From: Cristatella mucedo
Taxonomy: Eukaryota; Bryozoa; Phylactolaemata; Cristatellidae
Length of the DNA: 53,500 nucleotides
Direction of reading: 5' to 3'
Assembly (NCBI GenBank): GCA_009760855.2
Contig: WPIO01000055.1
Span: 2,262,501 to 2,316,000 of the forward strand
Positions 1 through 11,169 of this stretch are shown here, piece by piece; position 1 is the first letter of the stretch; the number at the start of each line of letters is the position of its first letter. The translations under genes and the position numbers were made by a program. The notes below the pieces were generated by a model. It was not told the DNA's origin and searched no databases. It worked only from the letters and a program-made list of their open reading frames with translations.

Positions 1-190
1 ATTACTATTCTGATCCTAACCATAATTGTTATAATTATTTTCAAAAGGGTCGACCCAATGAGTCTCTAGCCATGGCTGAAATAACTTGCAAATAAAATTA
101 GGATTATATGCCCATTCATGTTCCGGATTTTTTGCTAGACCATGCTCTAATCTTGATGGAGACACATCAGAAATCTAAAAGTTGGAATAC

Positions 191-355
191 TAACTGATTT
201 AACAGCCTCTTTTGTATAGCGACAGAAGAGCCTTCATGGCTATCACCACCGCTTGCATCGGCGATAAAGAATCACCTACCGAAGGTTTCGAACCCACGAC
301 TTCAGGACCGAGGTCGTGAAAAGCAACCGCTTTACCTAGTGTGCCATCATGGCGA
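191..355 (-). repeat. SINE1, tRNA-derived, near full length
   Basis: Read on the minus strand it starts with a tRNA-like head containing an A-box-like TGGCACACTAGG and a B-box-like GGTTCGAA. A body follows with GGTGGTGATAGCC, then a tail ending near TTAAATCAGTTAG. The same order recurs more than ten times in the window. Confidence 0.85.
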
Positions 356-689
356 CCCCATCTAACGATGATGAAGGACTGGCCCAGTTCAAGGCAAGTC
401 CTGCTGCTGCCTGTTCTGCTGCCTTTAACCTTAACGATTCTGTGCATGAGTCACGAGGTTATTTCAGAATATGCTTTCATCGTCGAGCAGTTTTTACCGA
501 TTACTTAATAATAATGACATAAATAATAGACCCTTTGTATTTTGCCCTAGTAGAACTAAATCTCTATTCTATAAATTTCACTGAAAAAGAACCAACAAGC
601 ATCGGGTAATGAAATGCAACCTGCTATAATAATAACACTATTATTATACATTTTTATATCGAAAAGAAGTTGGAATCGCCATCAACAGG

Positions 690-1300
690 CCTGAATTCAA
701 CTTTTGTCACTCGTTTAGATAAGGATACTACAGCCAGGTTAGTCCATGCACTTAAGACGTCCCGTCTAGACAACCACAATTTGCTACATGAGGGTATTGT
801 TGCCTGAACAGTAAGATGCTTACAATTGGTGAAAAACTCTGCAGCTAGTCTTGTCTGTAGACAGTGTCAATACTGTCACTAATTACAACACTTCTCATGC
901 TGACCTGCACTGGTTCCTACAACTCACTCATAGGACCTTGCTCGTTCTCTTGCTCGGGTCAGGCTATTTGAAGCACTCAACCTCAGCATCACATCGTAAT
1001 GGCTGCTCCCTGACTCGAGTCGTTTATCGTTGCCTCCAAACAGCCTGAGTTCCTTGGCTGGAGACGCTGCCTTTGGTTCTCGTGGTCCCAGATCCTGGAA
1101 CCAGTGTCAGATATTGCAGCATTTGCCTGACTGAACAGTCTTCACTCACAAAAAACCCAGAATGTTCCTCCAAGCATTTTCTCAAGCACGTGATGTGATT
1201 TGTCTTTTGTGTGCCTATGGGTAATTGAATCGAATTGTCTTAGCACTGTTCAGTTGCCATGCTTCCCATTCAGCATAAGCAAAGTGCAAATGCTTGATCG
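690..1300 (+). mobile_element. L2-like LINE (LINE A relative), degraded 3' part
   Basis: Conceptual translation shows pieces of the C-terminal reverse transcriptase region shared with better copies: a VKNSAASLVC-like segment, then a DLHWF-like segment. Many stops are present. No 5' part is visible, which is usual for truncated L2 insertions. Confidence 0.6.
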
Positions 1301-1366
1301 CTATTATCATTCTGCTGCTGCTGCTGTTTCTGCTGCTGAAAGATATTTGCGATCTAAAAAAAATTG

Positions 1367-1490
1367 CCAGCTGATTGAACAGCCTCTTTTTGTGTATCGG
1401 CAGAAGAGCTTTAAGGCTATCATCACTAATTGCAGCTACAATAAAGGATAGCCCACCACAGGATTCGAACCCATGACCTCGTGCGATACC
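1367..1490 (-). repeat. SINE1 fragment
   Basis: The tail and body of SINE1 are present (CAGCTGATTGAACAGCCTC on the plus strand) and the B-box GGTTCGAATCC is visible on the minus strand. The A-box half is missing or diverged. Confidence 0.8.
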
Positions 1491-2161
1491 ATCTTCATTA
1501 CTCTAACGACAGAAGAGTGTGTAGGGTGCTGGGTCGACACTGCTGGACGAATCTGATTAATGATTACCGTCTAAATTTACACAGCACGCGGTTTCACTTG
1601 CTTACCCATACGATGCTGAAAAAATGAAGCCATCATGGCCTGCGGCTGAGGCCCTCACCCTCCCCCTCTCCCCCCCCCGCCTCCTTATGGGTGAACGATC
1701 GCTTTTTCCTCTGCAGCACTTAATTGTGGATCCTGGCGAGCGGCTGAGCACCACGAAGTGAAGGGGCAAACTGAAGTTCAATGGGCTTCGCGAACGAACG
1801 CGATGGACACGATCCTCAGACAGCCAAACGTGACGCAGCGTTGAGCGACTACCGAAATCCGACAGCTAGCTGTCGAACGTGTCGGGTAGATAGACAAGCG
1901 GCAGCAGCGGCACAGAGCATTCGCGTCCCAGTCGCCTGCCTGTAGGTGAGACGACCCTGACCCTGCACGTCTAGGCAACCCAAGAAAGCCAAGCAGAAAA
2001 CATCTGGAACTTGGCAAGTCACGGCTGCTGCTGCTGCAACCGCCGAAACAGCCCTCCGCCCCCTGCAAGTTGGAGCCGCGATCAACCGGTAGCAGAAGCG
2101 TGGCGATCGAAGCTTGCTAAAAACGAGCACGACTACTGTAAACCCGCTCCCTCGTGCTCAC
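1491..2161. other. Unassigned sequence
   Basis: Apart from a C-rich run near 1670, nothing recognisable is seen. Open frames on both strands are short and overlap without a clear winner. Confidence 0.5.
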
Positions 2162-2433
2162 CTGCACAGACTGTCCTCCGATGCAACGGTCGGCCGGTGG
2201 CAGCGGGAAATTGCAGCTGCCTTTGTCGTCCGATGCCGAATCGACAGTCGTGTAGCCAGCCGGCCTCGATGTGCCGGCCTCAGAACTCGGCTGCGGCTGC
2301 TGCCTCGAGCTGCTGTCGCACAGGTTCCTCAAGTCTCTGTACAGCTGCAGCGTCACGCTGCTGGCTGACAGCATGTCCTCGAGGGCGTACAGGTCGCTGA
2401 TGACCGACTCCAGGTCGCCTCCCTGGTCGTCGT
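2162..2433 (-). CDS. Candidate internal exon, product unknown
   Basis: On the minus strand a pyrimidine-rich GTCCTTGCAG acceptor precedes a 272-base open stretch, and CAG followed by GTGAGC gives a strong donor. It enters in phase 1 and leaves in phase 0. The roughly 90 encoded residues are acidic and helical at the start (around DLESVISDLYALEDML), then Ser/Pro/Gln-rich. I do not recognise the family. The exon-like boundaries and the high GC at third codon positions resemble the CCDC112 exons further on. No partner exon could be joined with certainty, so strand and reality are inferred. Confidence 0.4.
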
Positions 2434-2835
2434 CTGCAAGGACACCGCACCCTTTATGGCAGGCCATTATCTTGAGCGGCCTTGGGCCGCAGCACACGTG
2501 ATGCCCTGCCCAAGGCTGCAGCGCCCCCTGCCCCCGGCATGAGGCTCAAGCAGCAAGAACTTCTGTCATCCCACATCAGCAGCACCTGCTGCTGCAGAGG
2601 TGCAACACCGCTGCTCGAGGCACAACCCTGGACGGTGAGGATCTCATAAATAGATACAGACTAGCTACCAGAGCCTGTCAACCCAGCCTGGCAGGGTCGT
2701 CGCAAAGGACACTACCTCCAGCCATTCGGGCAGCAATTATCATGGCACGGGTCCTTCACCTGTGACTCTCAAACTCATTCGCTAAGACAGCGGAAGGAAA
2801 CCTTGCGAGAAAAAATGAGCTAGCAGCCGTCGGTC

Positions 2836-3841
<1,006 letters not shown>

Positions 3842-3981
3842 ACTAGCTGGTTTGACAGCCTCTTTCTGTATAGCAACAGAAGAGCCTTAAAGGCTATCAC
3901 CACCCGTTGCAGCGGCAATAAAGGATCGCCAACTGCAGGATTCGAAATCACGACCTCGCGACCGAGGTCGTGAAAAGTTAC
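3842..3981 (-). repeat. SINE1 copy
   Basis: The plus strand carries CTAGCTGGTTTGACAGCCTC, then the conserved GGCTATCACCACC body and the B-box complement at GGATTCGAAATC. The head is cut short at about 3981. Confidence 0.85.
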
Positions 3982-3994
3982 CCCCTCCCCCACC

Positions 3995-4078
3995 AACCCC
4001 ACGCTTGCAGTGGATAATGGAGGATTCGAACCAGCGCCAGGACTCTAAGCGTGGATCTGGGTCGTCCAGTGTGCCAGA
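3995..4078 (-). repeat. Second, diverged SINE1 head
   Basis: A second SINE1-like piece directly abuts the one at 3842-3981. CGCTTGCAGTGG is followed by the B-box complement GGATTCGAACC and ends at CAGTGTGCC, the complement of the A-box region. Confidence 0.6.
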
Positions 4079-4615
4079 ACCTTGCCAGCACCTGAGCTGT
4101 TGGGCTTAGATCCAGCACTGACAGCTCTAGTTATCGTTAATGGCAAACCCTAGGTTTCGCGTGCTTTGCCAACCACAATGCACGCTGGACACGGTCGTTC
4201 CAAGTCAGCCAGACATCGGATTGATTACTCGCTGCATCGGCCTTACCGTTGAAATCCATTAATATTGAGTTTCGGAAGCTCTCCATGGTGTGATAGTTCG
4301 TGAGCGCACCGTGACTTTCGCAACCTTGCACCTGCAACGAAGTCGAGCTGTAAATGCAAGCCAGCCGTCCGAACGAGGCAGTTTAGCTTCTCCGCCGTCA
4401 GTCGAAACACACAGCCAGGCCACGCGACACGGCAGACCAATCGGCAACTTGCCGTGCGCGACGACCAACCGCAGTGCAAAAGCATTAGCCGGCTGAAGCT
4501 GAAAGACAGACTTCGGGGATAATTATAAGGCCTGTCGGCAGCACCAGGGGCCACCGCCTGCTCCCCGAGTCGCTGCAGAACTGGCCTGTGCCTCTCCTGG
4601 AGAGAAGCTCTCCCC

Positions 4616-4622
4616 TCTGTAC

Positions 4623-4653
<31 letters not shown>

Positions 4654-4790
4654 CCCTCTGTGCTTTCCCTCTCCCCCTCTCGCTTTCCCTCTGCTCTTTC
4701 CCTCTCTCCCTCTGTACATTTCTCTCTCTCTCTACCCTCTGTACATTTCTCTCTCTCTCTCCTCTCTGCGCATTCTCTCTCTCCCTCCCG
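4616..4790. repeat. CT-rich microsatellite and minisatellite
   Basis: Short (CT)n runs are interspersed with repeated CCCTCTGTACATTTCTC-like units. It ends directly against a possible 3' splice site at 4796, so it may double as a polypyrimidine tract. Confidence 0.85.
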
Positions 4791-4796
4791 TTTCAG

Positions 4797-4928
4797 CCTC
4801 AAACCAGATAAGCAGTGATGCGAATTTCAAAGCACCTCAAGGACAACTGAAGCAGCTGCTAGCAGAGCAGCCTCAACCTCGAGGCTTTACAAGCTTTGGG
4901 AGTAGCAGCTTCAATCCGGGCCGGGCGG
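4797..4928 (+). CDS. Candidate exon, LXXLL-containing peptide, product unknown
   Basis: The acceptor CCCGTTTCAG follows a long CT tract and the donor is GCGG followed by GTAGGG. The open frame (2 bases plus 43 codons plus 1 base) encodes a Gln/Ser/Pro-rich peptide with an LKQLL segment of the LXXLL type used by some transcription coactivators. The phase at its end fits the candidate exon at 5142, giving a joined 86-residue C-terminal region. Neither exon matches a family I can name. The exon calls rest on splice signals and composition only. Confidence 0.35.
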
Positions 4929-5141
4929 GTAGGGTGGCTGTGGGAGGGCAAGACCTACGCAAAGGCAGAGTCGCCATCGATCGTACAACTGCTCCCTTAC
5001 CGGGAACCCGGACGCAGCATTAGCCCCTGCTGTAGCGATGCTGCATCTCCGATGATAGCAACCGAAGGCTTCCTCGAATGCTCAGCAGCCCCTGCAGATC
5101 GAGTCGAGTGCTACTCCTACTCTCCTCCCCCTCCTACCCAG

Positions 5142-5272
5142 CAGGGAGACCCCTGGTCAATGGTTCAGCCAATCAGAATGTCAGCAGCTCGGCCCTGCCC
5201 CGGCAGATGGCTGCTTCGTTCCTCAATCACTTCCTCCTGTCTCGTGCTGCTGAAACGAATGCTGGGAAATAG
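5142..5272 (+). CDS. Candidate terminal exon paired with 4797-4928
   Basis: The acceptor is a clear pyrimidine run ending CTCCTACCCAG. Two bases complete the split codon left by the exon ending at 4928, and 42 codons then lead to a TAG stop at 5270-5272. The peptide is Asn/Ser-rich and then helical (around MAASFLNHFLLSR). The intron would be 213 bases. A different frame is also open here, so the assignment is tentative. Confidence 0.33.
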
Positions 5273-5896
5273 CTGAAATAGCTGAGCGAGAACGACTCAT
5301 TGCAGCGCAGCCATTCAGCACGTGGCCTTGGTAACAGGCTTCGACAAGATTGCGATTCTCGATAATTGCATGTCTCGCTCCGTGAGTTTTACATGTACTG
5401 CTACTGCTCGGCGCTGACTAGCTTCAACGGACGAACAAACATCTTAAGACGACTGGCTGGCTTCGAAACCAAGTCGGTGCCGAGTTTGTGTGCGCTCACC
5501 ACTGGCCAACCGGGCTGGCCCCAGCATAATGGCACAGCTGGGTGAGGCACAGCAGCAGGCACAGCAGCAGGCACAGCAGCAGGTGGCAGCAAGCGGCAGT
5601 TCGGTTCAGTGAGGAGCATTTGGCAGACCAAACCAGCGCTAGCAAGCCAAGCACAACGGCAAAGCTGGGCTTTCTGTTGGATGCTTTCCTTACGGTCATC
5701 CTCGTCGGTTCGAATGAGCGCCCACTCTTACCACGCCAACCTTTACCACACCCGCCCCATCGCGATCTGCTCTGAAGCAATTCTGCTGCTGCTCGGCTAA
5801 AAACTTTCAAACCGAAGCTTTTCTTTGACAGAAAAAAAACGGCGTATGAGACAAAATCCTAAGACGTTTCTACAAGTGCAGCACGTGTATTGCTTA
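5273..5896. other. Unassigned sequence with a GCACAGCAGCAG repeat
   Basis: A 12-base unit GCACAGCAGCAG is repeated three times near 5548-5583. The plus strand reads Gln/Ala there and the minus strand reads Leu/Cys. Each strand has one nearby donor-like site, so coding cannot be decided. Confidence 0.4.
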
Positions 5897-5946
<50 letters not shown>

Positions 5947-6008
5947 AGCTCTCTCGTCTCTCTCTCTCTCTATGTTTATGCTCTCTCTTTCTCTCACTCT
6001 CTCTCCCA
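5897..6008. repeat. (CT)n microsatellite, interrupted
   Basis: CT dinucleotide tract with a few interruptions. Confidence 0.95.
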
Positions 6009-6759
6009 CTGTGAATGTCTGTCTAACAATGTCTAGCACCTGACCATGGCACTCGAATGAAAAGAGGCTGCTGCTGCTGCTGGTATAGCCACATAAAACA
6101 GCGTTACTCGGTTCCATCAAAGACAGCTGCACACGTCGGCTAGTCAACCCTTGGCAGAGGGAAACTACAGCTGGCCAGCCAGCCAGCTACTGGCAGCTAC
6201 CGTGAGGAGTTATTGGCTGATGGCATAGGGATGAGGGGGTCCTTCCCAAAAGACCCGAAAGATGTTGCGGAGAATCCTTTCAGCCTGTACATGATAAGAC
6301 CTCATGGAGAATGGTTTGTCCCTTGGCCTAATCCTAGGTTTGCCTCAGGCTGATGGATTAGGGCCCTCCACCCGAGGGTAAGACATAGGTGGGCATATCG
6401 TGCTACCGGTGCACCGGTGCTAATCAGGGCCGGAGTCAAGAGGCTATGGCCCTGGCTGATGTTTCCAGAAGTCTTTTGCTACCAGCAGCTCACCGAATCG
6501 TCGGTTTGATTTGCAAGTCGGTCGACCGTATGCCTCGCCTGCTTCTCAAGCTCCTCAAGCCTATCGGTGTGTGTGGGGGCAGGCCGAAAGCCAACCCAGG
6601 CAGCCGGAAATTAAGCCAGTCCGGTACCCGTCCATCGCAGGTGGAAGCTTGGGTCCACGATGAGCTCGGCCCACGATGAGCTCGGCCACAGTCCCCGGGC
6701 GATCGACAAATGTACGAGTCGATGGTCGCCTTGGCTCGGCCAGTAAATTGTGTCCTCAC
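6009..6759. other. Unassigned sequence with a 16-bp tandem duplication
   Basis: At 6655-6670 and 6671-6686 the 16-mer CCACGATGAGCTCGGC occurs twice in perfect tandem. Near 6400 there is a short palindromic ACCGGTGCACCGGT. No gene was recognised. Confidence 0.5.
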
Positions 6760-6901
6760 CTGATCTGCAGTCGGTTCGCCAGCTTGGGCCGGCCACGGCA
6801 CAGTGGCAGCAACAGTGACCATTAGCTGCTTCCAGTAGTTGCTGCTGCTGCTTGGGCTAGGCAGCAAGCCACGGCAGGAAACGCCCAGGCCAAGGGTCGG
6901 G
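6760..6901 (-). CDS. Candidate internal exon, product unknown
   Basis: The minus strand shows an acceptor GCGATTTGCAG and a donor CAG followed by GTGAGGAC around a 142-base open frame (1 base plus 47 codons). The peptide is Ser-rich in the middle, contains NYWKQLM, and ends in ADQ at the donor. I do not recognise it. Its phases do not join directly to the exon at 2162-2433, so an intermediate exon would be needed if they belong together. Confidence 0.27.
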
Positions 6902-7432
6902 CTGCAAATCGCAGCAGTCAGTCACACAGGCAGGCAGCAGCAGCAGCTTAATAGGCCCACGGGCCAGGAAAAGCAGCCTGGGCCTTGTCCAACCCAACCT
7001 AACCCAGCTCCAGCAGCTGGTAATGTTAGCAGGGCACTGGCTGGCCGGTGTCCAGTGTCAGATGCCACCACCGCTGACCGATGGCCCACAGGCAGGTCGG
7101 CCACCGTGGCGATCGAGCAGCCACCTGTGCACACAATGACATAAACCTGGCCGCTGCCACTCAAACAATGAGCAGTCAAAAGGGCTTTCGAGATGAGGCC
7201 GACAGGACACGACAGCAGGAGCTACAGATCCTCGGCTCATTAATATGTATGCCTGCTCGGTGCAGGCCGCCAAGCACAGGTGCAGCAGGCAAGAAGGCTG
7301 CCTCGGCCAAACCCCACCGCCAGCAGCACCCACCCCCTCTCTAGCTGCTGGTATTACAGCTTCAGCCAAGAGGACAGGAGGTAGAGGGAAGAGTATGGCA
7401 ACACGGTATTGTGTGAGCTAGAACAGGGGGAG

Positions 7433-7435
<3 letters not shown>
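6902..7435. other. Unassigned GC-rich sequence
   Basis: CAG and GCA clusters and several overlapping open frames. No splice pair or family match is convincing. Confidence 0.4.
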
Positions 7436-7515
<80 letters not shown>

Positions 7516-7522
7516 AAGAGAG
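7436..7522. repeat. (GA)n microsatellite
   Basis: GA dinucleotides with occasional AAAG interruptions. Confidence 0.95.
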
Positions 7523-8531
7523 GGATGACGAGAAAGGACTAAGTCTGGAATGGAAGAAGAGAATGAGGATGAGGAGGACTGGAAAAGGTGAGGAGAATGA
7601 GGACTAGATAGACAACTGGCGGCACCAGACCACTTCATGGCTGCGACGGCTGCTCCTAGAAAGCGTCTGCAGCCCCATTGGCTAGCATGTGCCATTCAGC
7701 ACTGGCTGCATGAGCACACCCGACGAGCAGTCGTGGCCCATGCCGTGAGTCGTGGGACGATTGGAGGTACCGAGTCAATGGCCACCGGCCGAGGCCGGTG
7801 CTGCTGCCGGCCCAGCCACCCACAGGGCAGCTCCCCCCCCCCCCCTGTTAGGCCAGTCGCCGAGCATAGACCCTGTAGCCGAAGCTGGAGCATAGGTGAT
7901 GCGACACGTGCCTGGCACGAAGCGCGAGGGACCGTGCTGGGCGGCTGACTCGCTTAGTCGGCTCGAGGCTGCCACTGGCGACGGGCAAGCTGCCGGTTCG
8001 CTTTCCTCTTTTATTATGTTGGCTTCATTATCTCAGAAGACGGCAGACAGACGTCGACCCAGGCAGTCCTGGCGGCCCTATAATTAGCAGCTCCTCACAT
8101 GCCTTCGACCTGCTGGGGGGAGGAGGAGAGGAGAGAGGGAGAGGGGAGTGCAAGCACTGTTGCTACCAGGTTACCCAGACTACCAACGACGGCTTCTCCC
8201 TGGAGACACGTTAACGATAGGCAGGGTTGACCTCGCTCAGGAGGAGGAGGGCTAAGAAGATGCAGAGCCGTGCTGCTGCTGCTGCTGCTGCTGCAGGTCG
8301 CAAACAGCCGCCGAAGGCAGGGGACAAAGGCCTGGCAGTATACCTGGATGGCCCGAGGCAGCAGGCGAATCAGCCTCGCTCTAGCGTGCCTCAATTCGGT
8401 CTAGTGATCGTCTGCATCTGCTTGGGTTGCTGCTGAAGCAGAGACTGACCTCGCCCACACGCACATTCCTTCCCCTCATTCTCTCTTCTTTCCCTAGGGC
8501 CTCCTTATCAACACAATACAAATACACGTGT
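7523..8531. other. Unassigned sequence
   Basis: Contains a poly-C run near 7837, a purine-rich patch near 8116-8146 and a (CTG)7-like run near 8272-8293. No gene was recognised. Confidence 0.4.
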
Positions 8532-8582
8532 ACACACACACACGTGCACACACACGTGCACACACACACACACACACACACT

Positions 8583-8673
<91 letters not shown>

Positions 8674-8706
8674 ACTCACACACTCACACACTCACACACT
8701 CACACA

Positions 8707-8773
<67 letters not shown>

Positions 8774-8782
8774 ACTCACACA

Positions 8783-8878
<96 letters not shown>

Positions 8879-8888
8879 TACACACACA

Positions 8889-8944
<56 letters not shown>
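8532..8944. repeat. (CA)n microsatellite, about 410 bp
   Basis: Nearly pure CA repeat. Two internal blocks, at about 8666-8712 and 8766-8790, have an ordered CACACACT octamer period. A few CACGTG interruptions sit at the 5' end. Confidence 0.97.
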
Positions 8945-8945
<1 letters not shown>

Positions 8946-9427
8946 GCAAACGAGCGCCCGAGCATGTGCTTGCGCAGAGCACTCTGCAAACACCAACGTA
9001 GGTGACCGCGAGCATACACTCACGGCCCCGCAAGCCCATGTACAGATACGCTGACACGCACGTTCAAGCCCATAGTTTGAAAACCAAGGTCACTTCGGTG
9101 GCAATCGCAGTATAGCGTGGAAGCGAATGCTTGAAAATAGACGTTGGCTGACATGGGGGGGGGGCAGAGAGGGCGGGGCTGAGAGGGCTTCGGGAGCCAA
9201 CGTTGGTGGATCGTGCTGGCGGTGCCAAAGTGCTCAAGTACCCCCCCCCCCCTACCCACGAGTCCAACCCACTAGTCATATGCCGACATTGCCACGATCG
9301 GTCGGTGGGCGATTCTGGAATTAGTGATTTCCTGCCGATTCTTGGAAAGCTTGAGTGAGATATAGATATGCCTCGAGCGAACAGATGGCTATCGAGTACT
9401 ACTAGCAAACTAACCGAGCTGGTTTCA
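8945..9427. other. Unassigned sequence
   Basis: G-run near 9155 and C-run near 9241. Nothing else is recognisable. Confidence 0.4.
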
Positions 9428-9570
9428 CCCAGTCGCTAAGGTGCTCGCACTTAACGACCGAGGTCAAGGGTAAAGTATTTAACGACCGAGGTCGTTGGCT
9501 CGAGCCCAGTGGCATATGTGAATAGAGATTACGTTCTCTCGGGATGCAATAAAAATGATTTATTTATTTA
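9428..9570 (+). repeat. SINE2 (tRNA-like head, LINE-type tail)
   Basis: The head has GGTGCTCGCACTTAACGACCGAGGTC with a B-box-like GGCTCGAGCCC. The segment AACGACCGAGGTC occurs twice, an internal duplication of about 34 bases. The tail GTGAATAGAGATTACGTTCTC resembles the 3' stem-loop of LINE A, and a TTTA-type run follows. Confidence 0.7.
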
Positions 9571-10078
9571 TAAACAAGAGTAAAACGCAATCGCCTCTGC
9601 ATAAGTAAAGGCCACGAACATTTGACTGTTTGACCTTGAAAATGACGTTGATCCCAGCTTCAATGAAAAAGAGATAATCTGCATTAGCTCGTCATGCCGG
9701 CGTCCAGAGCGAGAAATAAAGCCGTCTCGAATACTCGCTCGAACTCAAGACTGGCGGCAGTCACCGGCTACTGGAAGCTCCGGTGTAGTTTGACTTCCTG
9801 CATGCTCTGTCTCGGCATTGGCAATGTTAATGTGCAGATTCCGACATGGTGCTCGTCCTCACTTTTGAGTGCTCTACTACGTCTGCCCTGCCCTTCGTCG
9901 TGTCCGACCTGCATCCGGTACCGAGCTCCCATCCACCCCCACAAACCTCCCTCCCCCTCCTCCCGCTGGGGGGAAGGCTTAACAGTAGTGCAGCTGCCTC
10001 TGCACGAACTCTGGCTGAGGTTCTCTCTGATGCAACCACAAGGCACCGGCCGGCGGCAGACGAGGCCTGGCTAATCAC

Positions 10079-10255
10079 TCAGAGGCTTCCGGTCTGGTGG
10101 TGCTCATCTATACTGTCTTGGTAAGTCATTGAACAGCTGACCTGGATGCCGGCAGAGCCCAGCCCAGTGAGCAGCAGCACCGGCGGCTCGGTTGTTGTCA
10201 AACTGATGCTCTCAGAATGCTGCCTGCTCTGCCTTCCTGTGAAGCAATTGGACGT
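10079..10255 (-). CDS. Candidate terminal exon, product unknown
   Basis: On the minus strand GACTCTCTACTTCAG could be an acceptor, followed by 58 codons to a TGA at 10079. The peptide is Ser/Thr-rich, has a short hydrophobic PPVLLLTGLG stretch, and ends in an acidic/His segment. An internal CAG followed by GTCAGC could be a donor instead. No family was recognised. Confidence 0.22.
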   Translation of the reverse strand, partial: TSNCFTGRQSRQHSESISLTTTEPPVLLLTGLGSAGIQVSCSMTYQDSIDEHHQTGSL

Positions 10256-10443
10256 CTGAAGTAGAGAGTCGACGAAGGCAGTAATCTCCACCGGATGTGC
10301 TATCCAGCAAGCGACCGTTTGAGTGTGAGTCGAATAGATGGTTTCCTTCCTCAGCACATTACTCTTCCTAGTTCTGTCTGCCTGTCTCTTCCCTATTTCC
10401 CTTCATCCATCTGCACATTCACCCTCAACTTTAGTCTGTCGGC

Positions 10444-10449
10444 CTCTCT

Positions 10450-10486
<37 letters not shown>

Positions 10487-10487
10487 C
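10444..10487. repeat. (CT)n microsatellite
   Basis: Short CT tract. Confidence 0.9.
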
Positions 10488-10980
10488 CTATTACTGCCTC
10501 TAATATATACACTGTGTATCCGTGTGCACAGCACAAGTTTTTATCTATACTGTCACTGATGCATGTAAACGTATCTCTTAACTTTCATTTCCATGTACAA
10601 AAACAAAGCAAGAACCAGAATTACGAAAGAAAACAGAGAACACGAGGACGAGAGGAACAGAGACTGGACAGCAGCTTAGTGCATCAGTCAACCAGGAGAA
10701 GGAAGCCAGAAAATCGCAGTTTGAAATTGATATGACTGGGCACTAGGTTGAAGAGTGGAGGTCAGAGGGCAGAGGTGGATGCTGGTCGGCAAGGCCGAAG
10801 TAAACGAGCCAAGTATAGGAGAGTAAAACCGTCGGCGAAACGAGAGGTACGAGGAAAAATTGAAATGAGCAAATGTCGTATCGGCAGAATGAAGGCAGAC
10901 ACGTGCGGCTGCACGCTGGCAAAACCCACAATAGCTTCTTGGGAAAGACAGTGAGGTAGATAGAAACAGTGACATTGAGT

Positions 10981-11037
<57 letters not shown>
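10981..11037. repeat. (GA)n microsatellite
   Basis: GA tract with two AAAG interruptions. Confidence 0.95.
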
Positions 11038-11169
11038 GTGGCACAGTCGAAACACAGCAGCAGCCCCACAGCCGGAGGACAGTATTTGGTCAACGGTTGG
11101 TGCTTAGCTTTGTAGGTTTGAACAAGATTTGTGTAGTGTTCGGCGAAAACCACTCGACCAGCATGGTGC

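Noticed and set aside
8427-9005. Long open frames in the CA array (up to 192 codons)
   Set aside because: Dinucleotide repeats are stop-free in several frames; only His/Thr or Val/Cys alternation is encoded.
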